Notes under the pieces: model-generated
Databases searched by the model: none
Seen by the model: only the letters and a program-made list of their open reading frames with translations
What the model was told of the DNA's origin: nothing
Source: Sacculina carcini
Taxonomy: Eukaryota; Arthropoda; Thecostraca; Sacculinidae
NCBI GenBank assembly: GCA_916048095.2
Contig: OU696588.1
Span: 7,184,501 to 7,248,500 of the forward strand
Length of the DNA stretch: 64,000 bases
Direction: 5' to 3'
Made by a program: the position numbers and the translations under genes
Shown: positions 23,936-34,190 of the stretch, one piece after another
Numbering within the stretch: position 1 is the stretch's first letter
Layout of the letters: the number at the start of each line of letters is the position of its first letter

Positions 23936-24490
23936 ACTGTATGAACTGTGTGTGCTTGCCCGCATGTGACGGTGTGAGTCTGGGTGAGTCGGATTCTAGG
24001 CATGGTCGTGTTGTTGCAATCCCTGGGTCGGGCGGACGACACAATGGGTGACGACAACCCAATATATCTATTAACAAGAGATCACAGTACATTCAGAGTC
24101 GGTTACTTACAGTGGCGTAACAGATATGTACACTGGCGGCAACAAAACAATGAATTCGAACTGAAACCTGTGAACGACGATACAGGTACAGTGATGCACA
24201 ACAGGAAATATGTATGATCGCACGAATGGGCGAACACAAACGCGAGCAACAGGGTGAACAGCAGGGCGAGACAGCCGCAGGGTGGACTCTGTTGACTGTC
24301 TGCCAGGGGAGAGTGTGTGTGACGGCGATATATACATCGCTGGTGTGTGTGGTTGGGAATGTGTGTGTATGAGCGTTTGTCATCGCCGGTGGTGTTCTGG
24401 GGCACCTATGGTCTGGGCACACGGATGTCGACCAGATGTTGCCCTCGATGGCTGCTTCATCCCTGGGTGAAGTTGGGCCAGGCGGAGTGG

Positions 24491-24657
24491 GTGCGCGCTG
24501 CCTAGTGTTTGGCTTGGTGTATGTCCGTGTGTATGTGGCGTACACCTTCGGGACGCGACACTGTACCGGGTTGGTGCGCGCTGACAGGTGTTTTGGCTTG
24601 GTGTATGTCCGTGCGCAGTGGACATACACCTCCGGGACGCGTATCGCAGAAGCGCTG
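24491..24657. repeat. 84-base tandem duplication
   Basis: Two imperfect copies, about 24491-24573 and 24574-24657. Each contains GGCTTGGTGTATGTCCGTG, then TACACCT(T/C)CGGGACGCG. Offset is 84 bases. No gene is evident in it. Confidence 0.75.
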
Positions 24658-24979
24658 GTAGGGTGTTTGTCTGTGGTGTACGGGTAAATGTTGTTGACCT
24701 ACATTTGCGCAGACGCCACAGGAGCCCCCTCCAGTTCAAGGAGAAAAACGGACTGAGGGGCGGACAACATGACCGGAACAAGTGATTCACGTACGCGGAA
24801 CCCGGATTCTTTATCCGGAGCAGTTCGATGCAGATCCGGAGCAGTTCAATGTCGCAGGTGTCGAATTGAGCAGGTATCGCACTTTTGCTGCGTTGCTGCG
24901 CGTGTTGTTGCGTTGCTGAGCATGTTGCTGCATTGCTGAACGTGTTGCTCAACACAGTTGATCTAACATAGCATCACAC

Positions 24980-25032
24980 CATCCTCATTCGGGGCACCAA
25001 TGTGGCGAAGGTACAAGCCACGGAGCGTTACA
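24980..25032 (-). repeat. Possible LTR stub with primer site (TGGTGCCCCG)
   Basis: On the minus strand an LTR-like end (reverse complement of 25001-25032, which starts TGTGGCG and ends GTTACA) is followed by TTGGTGCCCCGAATG. The layout resembles the LTR/primer-site junctions of TRIMs T1 and T2, but the LTR is at most 32 bases and no partner LTR was found. Confidence 0.25.
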
Positions 25033-25340
25033 ATCAATCAATCAATCAATCAATGTATTTGATATAGCGCTAATATGCACAGAAGCGCGAACAAATTAAA
25101 AAGGCAAACACAATTATGGAGATAAACATGTGACAACAGTAAGAACACATATTGCACACATAGGAACACACACACACACACACACAGACATATACACACA
25201 TACATAAGCAAACACACAGACATATACACACATACATAAGCAAACACACAGACATATACACACATACATAAGCAAACACACACATACATCCGAAAACGAT
25301 ACATTGTTTCAGTTATTTGAGGTATTATGTGGTACTGGTT
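25033..25340 (-). repeat. Non-LTR element 3' end with (ATTG)n tail, plus minisatellite
   Basis: The minus strand ends AGCGCTATATCAAATACATTG followed by ATTG repeats (25033-25056 on plus as CAAT repeats). The same GCGCTATA..AAATACATTG motif occurs in the plus-strand tail at 6808-6837. The body includes CA repeats (25168-25190) and a 32-base minisatellite of three units (about 25187-25282). Confidence 0.5.
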
Positions 25341-25389
25341 CTATTTAAGTATGCAATGTGTATTGTCCTCCTGTATCCTATGAAAATTT

Positions 25390-25868
25390 CTTTTCCATCA
25401 GCACAAGGATCTGTATATATGGGAGACTTCAATGCGCGGCACCCAGAATTGGGTGATATTTCAGCTGCATCAAATCGAAATGGCCGTCAGCTTTACAAAT
25501 TCATCATGGATAATAACATGACTAGATGGGCTACAGGTCGCCCCACTCATGTACGTGGTGGAACATTAGATCACATTGTTTCATTCGGTCTAGTGATTTC
25601 TCGAGGAAAATGTATGCCGGTACCATCATTGTTTTCCGATCATATAGCCTTGCGATTTCAGTACGATATTGCATTGAGGGAGTCGGCAGGCAATTTCCGA
25701 TCGCGTATTCTTATACCCCAAAAATACTGTCAAAATTTCATCGAATTCATGTCTGCAAATTTGGCTGTCATTCAATCATATTCCGCATGTGAACTATATG
25801 TCCTCATGGTAAATCTGTCACACATCTTTTTCAAGAGATATGTATCTGTAGTTGTAAAAAGAAAATAA
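25390..25868 (+). pseudogene. LINE endonuclease fragment
   Basis: Encodes the C-terminal half of an APE-type endonuclease, the enzyme that nicks the target for LINE priming. YMGDFNARHPELGD carries the conserved GDFN; PTHVRGGTLDHIVS follows, then SLFSDHIALRF with the catalytic Asp-His. The N-terminal part is absent. The frame is interrupted near 25865 by an insertion, and the same element resumes at about 26722 with its reverse transcriptase. The style fits the Jockey/I group. Confidence 0.78.
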
Positions 25869-26721
25869 AACACAAATTGGGACGTATAATTCTAGACTAA
25901 AAACAAAAGGGAAATAAATGCCACAACACCACACCAATCCAACTCTCCATCTCCAGCGATAGCCACACCAAGCACCACCAGCAACATAACAACCCCGCGA
26001 TACACTCACATTCGCACTGCCGCCCTTCTCCCACCAGACTTCCGGCTGCTTCAGTGCCGCCGCACCCAACTCCTCTCAGCATATTGTACAAGCACACACG
26101 CAGTCGCACACACACTTACATACGCGCGCATACACACACACACATGCTAATCAAACACTCCGCAGAACAGGTCAGCAAATACGCACATACATACACACAT
26201 GTGTATAACTCACAATATACGACACCACACGACTCACACAAGCACACACACACACACACACACACATACACACACATGTCCATGCAATTACAGTATCTAG
26301 ACCAATCTCCGGTATAGACGACTGCCTCAACTGAGATATAACCAACTTTTGGCAAATGCAGAGCAGCAAACCAAAATAACTGGTGAAATTTTCCAAGTCG
26401 CTCCTAGCATCCTCCTACTCCTTTGCTCCTCGTCTATATAACTCCTTGCCTTCTCGTATCCGGTCATCACCTTAACTTCGATCCTTCTCTTCGGCTCTTC
26501 ATACACATCTTCTTGAGTCTACCTCTCCCTGTTGAATGGTATCGTGTTTTTCTTTTGTATATACGCCTGTTCAATTTTGTCTGTCATGCTCTTAGCTTTT
26601 CTGACATTTGTTTCACTTATTATGTAAACATACATAATATATTATTTTTATTTCATCCTGTCATCGCACCATTGTATATTTGGAGATATATTGAATACAT
26701 GTTGTTGCTGTTGTTGTTGTA
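25869..26721 (+). mobile_element. Insertion inside the LINE, ending in (TTG)n
   Basis: This stretch separates the endonuclease and RT parts of one LINE. It carries CA repeats (26120-26280) and ends in a pyrimidine-rich region with TTGTTGCTGTTGTTGTTG, like the element end at 6837, so it is probably a 5'-truncated LINE or SINE copy. No coding frame was recognised and no TSD was established. Confidence 0.5.
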
Positions 26722-27412
26722 GCCAAAGTAATATTCAGGCGTATCACACTGCACATCAAGCCTTGGTTGCACGGCAAAATCGTCAGCTATCTGAACACTG
26801 GAGTCGTTTGACTGATGGTATCAATCATTCCACCAGTGTCAAACAAATGTGGAAGAGTATTCACTTAGTTATTGGACAAAAATCTGCAAGAGTGTCTCAC
26901 CACAATCCCAGTGGCATGGCTCAGGACCTGGTTCATGAGTGGGCACAACAATAAACTGTTAGTGGCCTTCCTGCTTACATACAGACACCTCTATCACATG
27001 GATCATCGCAACGTTACAACCGACTGCAATCTGCCTTATTGACACCAGATGAAGAAAATGATATAGCAATTACACCGGCTGAATTATATCGCGCTTTGAC
27101 TCGGGGCCGCTTAACAGCTCCCGGAGATGATGGTATCACTTACCCTGTACTCAGACTCATGTTGAAAATTCCAGGTAATCCTCTCCTTAGTTTGTATAAC
27201 AGATGCCTTTCCGAAAAATATATACCTGCTGCTTGGACAATGTCAACACTTGTACCTATACCTAAACCCAGTACCGACGAATATCGCCCAATTGCATTTA
27301 CATCTCGATTCTGTAAGGCGTTAGAACGAATTGTCTTGTCACGTTTTTCATTTCGCATAAACATGTCTTGTCTCCTAGCATTTTTGTTTTTTGCCTGGAA
27401 GAGGGACACATT
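26722..27412 (+). pseudogene. LINE reverse transcriptase, N-terminal part
   Basis: Begins in the linker between endonuclease and RT (KQMWKSIHLVIGQ), with a stop at 26952. RT proper begins ITPAELYRALTRGRLTAPGD, then GITYPVLRLM, AWTMSTLVPIPKP and EYRPIAFTSRFCKALERI, the first RT motifs of I/Jockey-type LINEs. It breaks off at 27412, where TRIM T2 is inserted. The YxDD part is not present downstream of T2. The element is inactive. Confidence 0.8.
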
Positions 27413-27649
27413 GTGGCGGTTGGCTCGCCACAGAGCTACACTAGCGCACAGGACGAGTGTTCTGGACCGACTGTTTATTGCGACACATGACAATTACACA
27501 TACGCACGGTTGCACAGCGCTTGCAATGCAGAGGACGAGTGCTCCTCTTCCAATGACACACAATGTCGCCAGGGCAGAGGACACTGCGCGTATGCTTCTG
27601 GCGGGTTCCCCGAATTGGTGTGTGACGCTGTTGCACGTGGCGCACCACA
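27413..27649 (-). repeat. TRIM T2 3' LTR
   Basis: Nearly the same sequence as 28120-28357, with several single-base differences. In element sense this is the downstream LTR. Confidence 0.85.
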
Positions 27650-28119
27650 GAGCTCCCCCACCAGAAGCGGAGCGGCGTTGATGAGTCGGTCATGAATGTG
27701 CAGGCGTGAAAACTGGCGCGCCATACTGCACGGCAGCACGAGGCCAAGTAGATTCCACACAATGAAGTCAACCTCGTGCTGCGCAGTCCGGTGGCGTAAC
27801 AAGTTGTTGCATAGACTGCAGCCAGCAAGGAGTCGAGCCAATCTTGATTGTGTTAACCCCTTGCTGCGCAGACGGTTGCTTTTGATGTTTTAACGTCCAG
27901 CGGTATCGGAAGAACGACTGCGTACGCGCCGGATGGAGTCGGTCCTCGATGGTGTGATGCTGGTTACTCTTGCCAGCAGCTTATGGTGCGTCGCCCTCAT
28001 AGCGAGGCACAGACGGCTGCTGACAGAGAGGCGCGGCGCGAGTAGATGGCGCATGTAGATAGCGCAGATGAGGCGCCGCAGATATCAAACACAGCACCAC
28101 AACACGTCGGGGTCACCAA

Positions 28120-28357
28120 TGTGGCGGTTGGCCTGCCACAGAGCTACACTAGCACACAGGACGAGTGTTCTGGACCGACTGTTTATTGCGACACATGACA
28201 ATTACACATACGCACGGTTGCACAGCGCTTGCAATGCAGAAGACGAGTGCTCCTCCTCCAATGACACACAATGTCGCCAGGGCAGAGGACACTGCGCGTA
28301 TGCTTCTGGCGGGTTCCCCGAAGTGGTGCGTGACGCTGTTGCACGTGGCGCACCACA
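28120..28357 (-). repeat. TRIM T2 5' LTR
   Basis: In element sense this is the upstream LTR, next to the tRNA-Trp primer site at 28103-28119. Confidence 0.85.
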
Positions 28358-28523
28358 ACATCACTGTCTTGTTGAACTGTACACTCGACTTTCATACCAA
28401 AGTATTGTAGTGTAGCCACACACATCAATTCTTTTTTGTTCCATGTATGTCAACTGTGTACACTGTTTTATTGTAATATATATGTCAATTATATTAATGC
28501 CACTTTATCACTGTCACTGTATT

Positions 28524-28815
28524 CAGAGCCGTTGCGAGGACTTATAAGCCCCCCCCCCGAAGGCTACTTTGGGACCCTCCCGAAGGCAACACTTGCCCCC
28601 CCCCCCCCGAAGGCAACACTTGGGGCCCCCATTATAAATATACTATCAAATAATGAATTTATTTATTAGACATGACCACATAATACAAGCTCAGGTGAAA
28701 ACATCTGAGCAAAAAGGTAAAGGCTATACATAATATGATAAATTTTAATGTCATACGTGAGGCAACGCCCCCCCTCCCCGGCCGGGGGGTACGGGGGGCG
28801 GTTGCTACGGCTCTG
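28524..28815. mobile_element. hAT-type MITE with 8-bp target duplication
   Basis: 292 bases with terminal inverted repeats CAGAGCCGTTGCGAGG and CAGAGCCGTAGCAACC (the second read from the right end). The flanks are a perfect 8-bp direct repeat ACTGTATT (28516-28523 and 28816-28823). TIRs of the form CAGxGCCGTxGC and 8-bp TSDs are hallmarks of hAT transposons. There is no transposase, so it is non-autonomous. The left arm has a CCGAAGGC(A/T)AC motif three times between C-runs; the right arm has G-runs. Confidence 0.92.
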
Positions 28816-28823
28816 ACTGTATT

Positions 28824-29250
28824 ACCGCGAGTATCATTACGTAAAATTCCGTTTTGTAACAATTATGTGTGCACGGTGTTTATATATGGTTTTGATTGTT
28901 ATTGCTGTTGTATTTTATAAATACAACAGCAATATATATCCATGTATATGCATTGATGACTGCTGATATGCATGATATGAATGTATATGCATTGATGATG
29001 ATCTAGTGGTCCAGCGGGCGGTCGCAGTGTTAATACAGTATATCACGGTGAAATTTAATTAATTTAATACTAAAAAAAGTTTCATTAATATGCATTCTTC
29101 GATATTAGTATTTTGTTAGAGTGAATCTTCAAATAAAGTAAATCAAGAAAATGTTAGAATCGATTTTGACGAATCGGACTCGATTCTGCAGCCCGCCCAC
29201 TAGAATCGCGAGAATCGATTTTGGAGTCGATTCTCGCCCACCCCTAGTGA
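28824..29250. other. No gene; possible hAT-like end near 29153-29250
   Basis: AT-rich sequence, then several copies of GAATCGA in both orientations at 29155-29235. Read from the right, the end reads CTAGGGGTGGGCGAGAATCG, reminiscent of hAT ends (CAGGGGTGGGC). No partner TIR was found; the LINE fragment begins at 29251. Confidence 0.35.
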
Positions 29251-30535
29251 GCACCCCCATCTCGGTGTGTGCGCACTCGAAATTGAACCACGCCAGAGGT
29301 GTTCTGTTCTGTCGTGCGCTAGAGGGCGTCGATGATGAAGAGATTTGCGACGGATTGGCATCACAGGGTGTCATCCGCGTGGAGCGCATCGTCCGACGGC
29401 GTGAGGGTAGCGAGGTGCCAACGCACTCTTTCTTCCTCAATTTCGATGGTGCCGTTCTGCCGGATGACATCAAGATCGGTGACATCCGTCAGCGTATCCG
29501 AGTCCGCCCCTACGTGCCTAACCCGATGCGGTGCTACAGACGCCAACGATTCGGACATACGAGCTCCCGCTGTAACCGTGCAAGATCTGTGGATGTTGCT
29601 CATCCGAGCGGCACACCGCTGCTGATTGCGAAGATGAATATTTCTGTGTCAATTGCAGGAGCAGCGGTCAAGCGTCTTCGTCGCGTGACTGCCCGGAATG
29701 GCTGAAGCAGAAGGAGATTTTGGCCATTCGCGCTGCCCAGCGCTGCAGTTTCGGCGAGGCGCGTGCTGTGTACCGCAGCTCGCATCCGTCGGGACCGTCC
29801 TCTGCCGGCACGGTCGAACTGTCAGCTCAACCTCCACAGTCTGTCGACTCGTTTCTCGAAGAGCTGACAGTTGGCGACTTTCTCAAGCTGGGTGGACGAA
29901 TGGGTCTCAAGCTTGTCGTACCTGAGGCTGACAGCCGTCAAACAGAATCAACACCGGTTGATCGGCGGCCTGAGGAGGCTGCCGTGTCGCGGTCGCCAAC
30001 GGCCGCACCCCAGCGGTCCCAGGCGTCCGCGACCCAGCGGTCCCAGACGGCCGCAACCCAGCGGCCCAAGGAGGCCGCTCTCCAGCAGCCTGAAAAGGCT
30101 GCTGAGCGGCGACATCAGCGGGTCGCCGATCGGCCGGTCAACCGACCGACGGACCGTGCTGGCAAATCGGCAGCGATGCCGGCTAGTCAGGGCGGCAAAA
30201 AACGGGCCGCTCAGCAGGCTTGCAAGCCAGCAGAGCGGTCGACTCCGAGCCGGAGGAAATCCGGAGACTGGACGGTGGTTCAACACATGAGCCTCCGTTT
30301 AGTCAAGTCAGCCTCGCCGAGGAGTGACCGGCGATCATCTCCCGGTCACAAAGCGAGCGCGGTCCATGCTTCTCCATGCTCGGCGGTTGCTAGCGCACCG
30401 CCTTCCGCACACGACGGAGCGACTCCCACCACAGCCATGGAGGTGGAGAGTTCCTCTAAGCGGAAGCTCTCGGCCTCTTCAAGTGGGTCCCCACCTGACG
30501 CGGAGAGAGGACGATCGGCCAAGCGATGCGATTAG
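29251..30535 (+). pseudogene. LINE ORF1, C-terminal part
   Basis: In frame from about 29251 (STPISVCAHSKLNH) the protein matches the ORF1 at 61629-60688. It carries one knuckle (MRCYRRQRFGHTSSRC; the second Cys of the CxxC is Arg here, Cys in the other copy). The following knuckles are lost through a frame change near 29580, after which the frame resumes from 29720. The tail is long, Ala/Pro/Arg-rich, with imperfect repeats of the type PQRSQASATQRSQTAATQRP, then a basic region. The stop is at 30533-30535. Confidence 0.7.
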
Positions 30536-30620
30536 TTACCTGTTCTACCTGGTTTTTAGTGTTTGTGTGCCTTTTTAACGGGAGTATTTATTTGTATTTT
30601 ATTGTATTATATTTATTTTT

Positions 30621-30728
30621 ATGTCCATTTTACAATGGAATATTAGAGGTATTAGACCGAATTTTGATGATTTACTACATACTGTGCAGGAGCGAAGCGC
30701 AGCGTATCCACAAAGATCAACGTTGGCG
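30621..30728 (+). pseudogene. LINE ORF2 start: endonuclease N-terminus, truncated
   Basis: The ATG at 30621 begins MSILQWNIRGIRPNFDDL, the classic first motif (QWNIRG) of APE endonucleases in I/Jockey-type LINEs. Only 36 codons remain before the gypsy LTR at 30729. Confidence 0.75.
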
Positions 30729-31095
30729 TGTTAACTGCGTGTATTCTCAGGGAGAACTCCCTAATCAGCTTTACATGACGTGGCATGACCTAGGTCATGA
30801 CACGTCATGTCATATACACGTGAATATATTCAAAACAATAAAAAGAAAATACATTAACAAAAATAGAATCAAATAAATATTGCAAAAAGAATATAAATTT
30901 ACAAAGGATTAATCAAAATGATAAACTTACCAAAACAATAACAAACAAACAAGGTGATACAATTCTAACGCAGAAAAATCTAAACAAGGTAACGCAAAAG
31001 TTACGCGAAAACTAAAACATAGATAAATGACAGACGTAACAAGGAAAGCAAATATTATATACTAGACTTTGGAAATAATACAAACGCAATACACA
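30729..31095 (-). repeat. Probable 3' LTR of the CsRn1-like gypsy
   Basis: On the minus strand it starts TGTGTATTGCG right after the purine tract CCAAGGGGGAAGG and ends GCAGTTAACA, where LINE sequence resumes. The other LTR is not in the window, so the ends are inferred from TG/CA rules and neighbours only. Confidence 0.55.
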
Positions 31096-31394
31096 CCTTC
31101 CCCCTTGGAGAACGGAGTTCAAATAGACATCAATGACAATTATAATGATAATTAGCTAAACATCGATGCGTTTTAACACTCACATTGCCAAAGAATAATA
31201 CAGAAATTTTTTAACACACACATACAGAATCTGCAGTTTAAATACCTAAACACACGCACAGACGATGAATAAACCACATCATACAAGATAACTGACCCTA
31301 CAAAAATCACAAGCATCACCGTAATGCTGTCAAAATCACAGTGAAACAGAACAATACACAGCAACACTAACAAATTAATTGTACTATACACGTT

Positions 31395-34190
31395 CTAAAA
31401 ATATTCATAATCTGGCTTGGCCCGAAAACGAGCCGATCTACCCGATCTTGTCGTGGTGGTGGTGATAATCTCCGGCACAGCGTCGGTTGAATTTTCACGT
31501 TTCCGGCGGTCCTCACCACCAGCATCCGCGACATCAGCAGCTTTGTTCGCGCCATTACCTCCTACAACAGCTGGCTGGCGACAAACAGAATCTGGCAAGT
31601 ACGATGGTTTCAGTCGATCTATAGAGACGGTTTTCTGTTCACCAGACGGAAGTTCCAGCGAAAATACTCTTGGTGATCGGCGAACGACGCGGAATGGCCC
31701 TGTGTACGGCGCCTCTAGCGGGCGACGGACGCGGTCCACTCGCACCCACACGTGTGTACAGGTCTGCAAATCACGCGGAACATACGTCGGCGGCACTGAT
31801 GTAGTTCGACCGTCAGCGAGAGATGAGAAGTCGATTTCTTTCATACGACGACACAGGTCCTGGATAAAAGAGTGCTGCGAGCGCACAGAACTCTGTTGGT
31901 CCAGTTTGAGCCGAGGACACATCAAATTAGCTCATTTCAAAGCCGTGAACGGAGAGATGCCGTCTTCTTTCGGCATAAGTCTGACACCGAGGAGCACAAT
32001 CGGAAGCGAAAGAAACCAATCATTTACGAGCCACGAGAGCAGTCTTCAATACGCGGTGGAGGCGCTCGACCAGACCATTGGTCTGAGGTCGATAAGCCGT
32101 GGTATGCATGCGGTGGAATCCGATGAGCCGAGATAATTCACTGAACAGTTCGGCCTCAAATTGGGTGCCTCTGTCGGTAATGACGTAGAGCGGTACCCCG
32201 AATCTTGAGACCCACGTCTCGACGAACGCGTGTGCCACCGCCGTGCTGGAAATCTCGACGAGCGGTGCTGCCCCCACCCACCGGCTGGTCCGATCCACCA
32301 TCGTCAATATGTATCGGTACGGTGCGGTGCACGACAATTGACATTGTGGTGCTGGCAACGGACCGACTAGGTCGAGGTGAACGAGCTCGAATCTTCCTCC
32401 AGCCAGGTTGAAATCACCAATAGGGCTTCTAGTGTGTCTAACAATCTTGGACATCTGACACGCTTCACATCCCTTCACTCACGAGTTAATGTCCTTGTCC
32501 ATAGATGGCCACATGTAGCGGTGTTTTATCAAGCGGATTGAGGCCTTGATACCAGGATGTGATATGTTGTGAAAACGTTGAAAAATGGAAAACCTAGAAC
32601 TGGATGGTGAGAAAGGACGCGGAGAAGGAGTGCAAGTGTCACAGAGGATATGTTTGGAATCATTCAAAGGAAATTTGACAAGATTGTGAGAATGTTGGTG
32701 AGTCTCATCATCGTGTTCTTGGGCGGCAGCAATTTCGTTAAGATCAAGAGCATCTACCATGACGGCATTTGCTGCGGTTGTCTCATGGACGTCAGTTTTC
32801 GCGGATATTTCCTCTTCAGGCCGGGACAAGCAGTCAGCTACAATGTTAGCACTTCCTGCTATGTGGTGAACCTCCGCCACATACTCGAGAAGACAGCTGA
32901 GATGACGCTGCTGTCGGTCAGTGTGCGCCGATCGCTGACTATAAAAAGCGCTGACGAGCGGTTTTTGGTCGCTAAATAACACCAAATGTTGTCCCTCAAT
33001 GGTGTGTCGGAAGTGCTGTACGGAGAGGTACGCTGCAAATAACTCCCGATCAAACACAGAATATCGACGCTGGGTATCGGTCAATTTCCGACTGAAAAAC
33101 TCCAACGGCTGAGGTGTTCCATCAACAAGTTGGTTCAGGACACTTCCGATGGCACGACTGGAGGCGTCTGTAACAATTTGGTATGTTGTGGCAGTCGGCA
33201 ATGGATGATGCAATAGCACCGAATCACAGAGGGCCTGTTTGGCGGCGCAAAAAGACAACATCTCTGGTTCGGACCACTCAAGTTGTTTGCTGTTCGGTTG
33301 TGTACGAAGCATTTCCGTTAAAGGAAAGACAACATCCGCGTATTCCGGTATCATGCGTCGATACCATCCCAACATGCCGAGAAAACGCCTGAGACCGGCA
33401 TAGTCTTGAGGTCTCTCAAAATCTTTGACCGCCTGTACTTTTTGCTCACGCGGCCTGATGCCAGTCGGCGTGACGTAAGTGCCCAGGAAGTCAAGACTTG
33501 AACATTCAAATTGGCATTTACCAATATTCAGACAAAGGTTGTTACGAGCTAACAAAGAAAACACAATATTCAAATGTTTGCGATGAGTGGCATGATCGGG
33601 AGAAAATATAAGACCATCGTCCAAGTACCAAAAGCAAAAATCGAGGTGTCCAAAAATGTTATTAATGAAGCGTTGGAACGTAGCTGGCGCATTACGAAGA
33701 CCAAGGGGCATCGTGGTGAACTCATATAACCCGAAAGGTGTTGTCATGGCCGTTTTTCTATATCTCTTGTACTCATGGTAACCTGATGATATGCATTCTT
33801 CAAGTCAAGTTTAGTGAAACACGTACTTCCGCACACATTCTTTGACGCATCATAAAGACGGGGCAATGGAAACCTGTCCGGTTTCGTAACTGAATTCAAT
33901 CGCCGATAGTCAACTGTGAGACGCCATTCATGCGGTCCATCTACGGGAACCAGATGCATTGGTGACGCCCACGCCGACTTGGAGGGCCTAAGAATGCCTT
34001 GTTGTACCATAATCTCGATAGACGCACGAGCTGCTTTGGTCTTCTCAGCTGAAAGTCGTCTAGGTGAAGAATACACCGGCGGAGAAGACCCTATGTCGAT
34101 ACTGTGTGTTACAGTGTTTGATTGGCCATCATACGAAAACACATATGGTTCGGTGAGACAAGGGAAACAAGACAACAACGACCTCGTTCG
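31395..34190 (-). pseudogene. pol: Pol of the CsRn1-like gypsy (RT to integrase)
   Basis: RT begins near 34190 and contains VDYRRLNSVTKPDRFPLP and FTKLDLKNAYHQV. The frame changes at about 33745, after which TTPFGLYEF and the active site WYLDD (YLDD in place of YVDD) follow. RNase H has IVTDASSRAIG and FSDQKPLV. Integrase has HNISHPG; a nonsense codon at 32479-32481 sits where Trp is expected before CEAC. The core reads VHLDLVGPL, VITDRGTQFE and GLVERLHR. Another frame change follows near 32020, and the C-terminal piece (31925-31395) has CTHVWVRVDRVRRPL and VSIDRLKPS, a CsRn1 trait. Confidence 0.83.

Larger units (their letters stand above)
27413..28357 (-). mobile_element. TRIM T2: small non-coding LTR element
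   Basis: Two LTRs of about 237 bases (27413-27649 and 28120-28357) with ends TGTGGCGG and GCACCACA. The internal region is only 470 bases with no recognisable protein. On the minus strand, the primer site (TTGGTGACCCCGACGTG, reverse complement of 28103-28119) follows the 5' LTR, and a purine tract (GGTGGGGGAGCTC, from 27650-27662) precedes the 3' LTR. The flanks share a 4-bp TSD, ACAT (27409-27412 and 28358-28361). The size and lack of coding fit a terminal-repeat retrotransposon in miniature, which must use enzymes of another element. The tRNA-Trp primer site points to CsRn1-type elements. Confidence 0.85.
29251..30728 (+). mobile_element. I-superfamily LINE fragment (ORF1 and start of ORF2)
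   Basis: 5'-truncated at 29251 (the ORF1 middle) and cut at 30728 by the LTR of a gypsy element. The same family gives the copies at 34187-35065, 35140-37933 and 57834-62395. This copy preserves the ORF1 C-terminus and the first 36 codons of ORF2, which are deleted in the 57834-62395 copy. Confidence 0.82.
30729..34190 (-). mobile_element. CsRn1-like gypsy, 5' part missing
   Basis: On the minus strand the order is RT, RNase H, integrase, C-terminal region (34190 to 31395), a gap, a purine tract at 31096-31108 and a probable 3' LTR (30729-31095). It was inserted into the LINE at 29251-30728. Gag, protease and the start of RT are gone; at 34190 the sequence joins the 3' tail of another LINE. 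Pol has a nonsense codon and frame changes, so the copy is dead. Confidence 0.8.

Noticed and set aside
25187..25282. CRISPR-like array
   Set aside because: Direct tandem minisatellite with no unique spacers, in a eukaryotic context.
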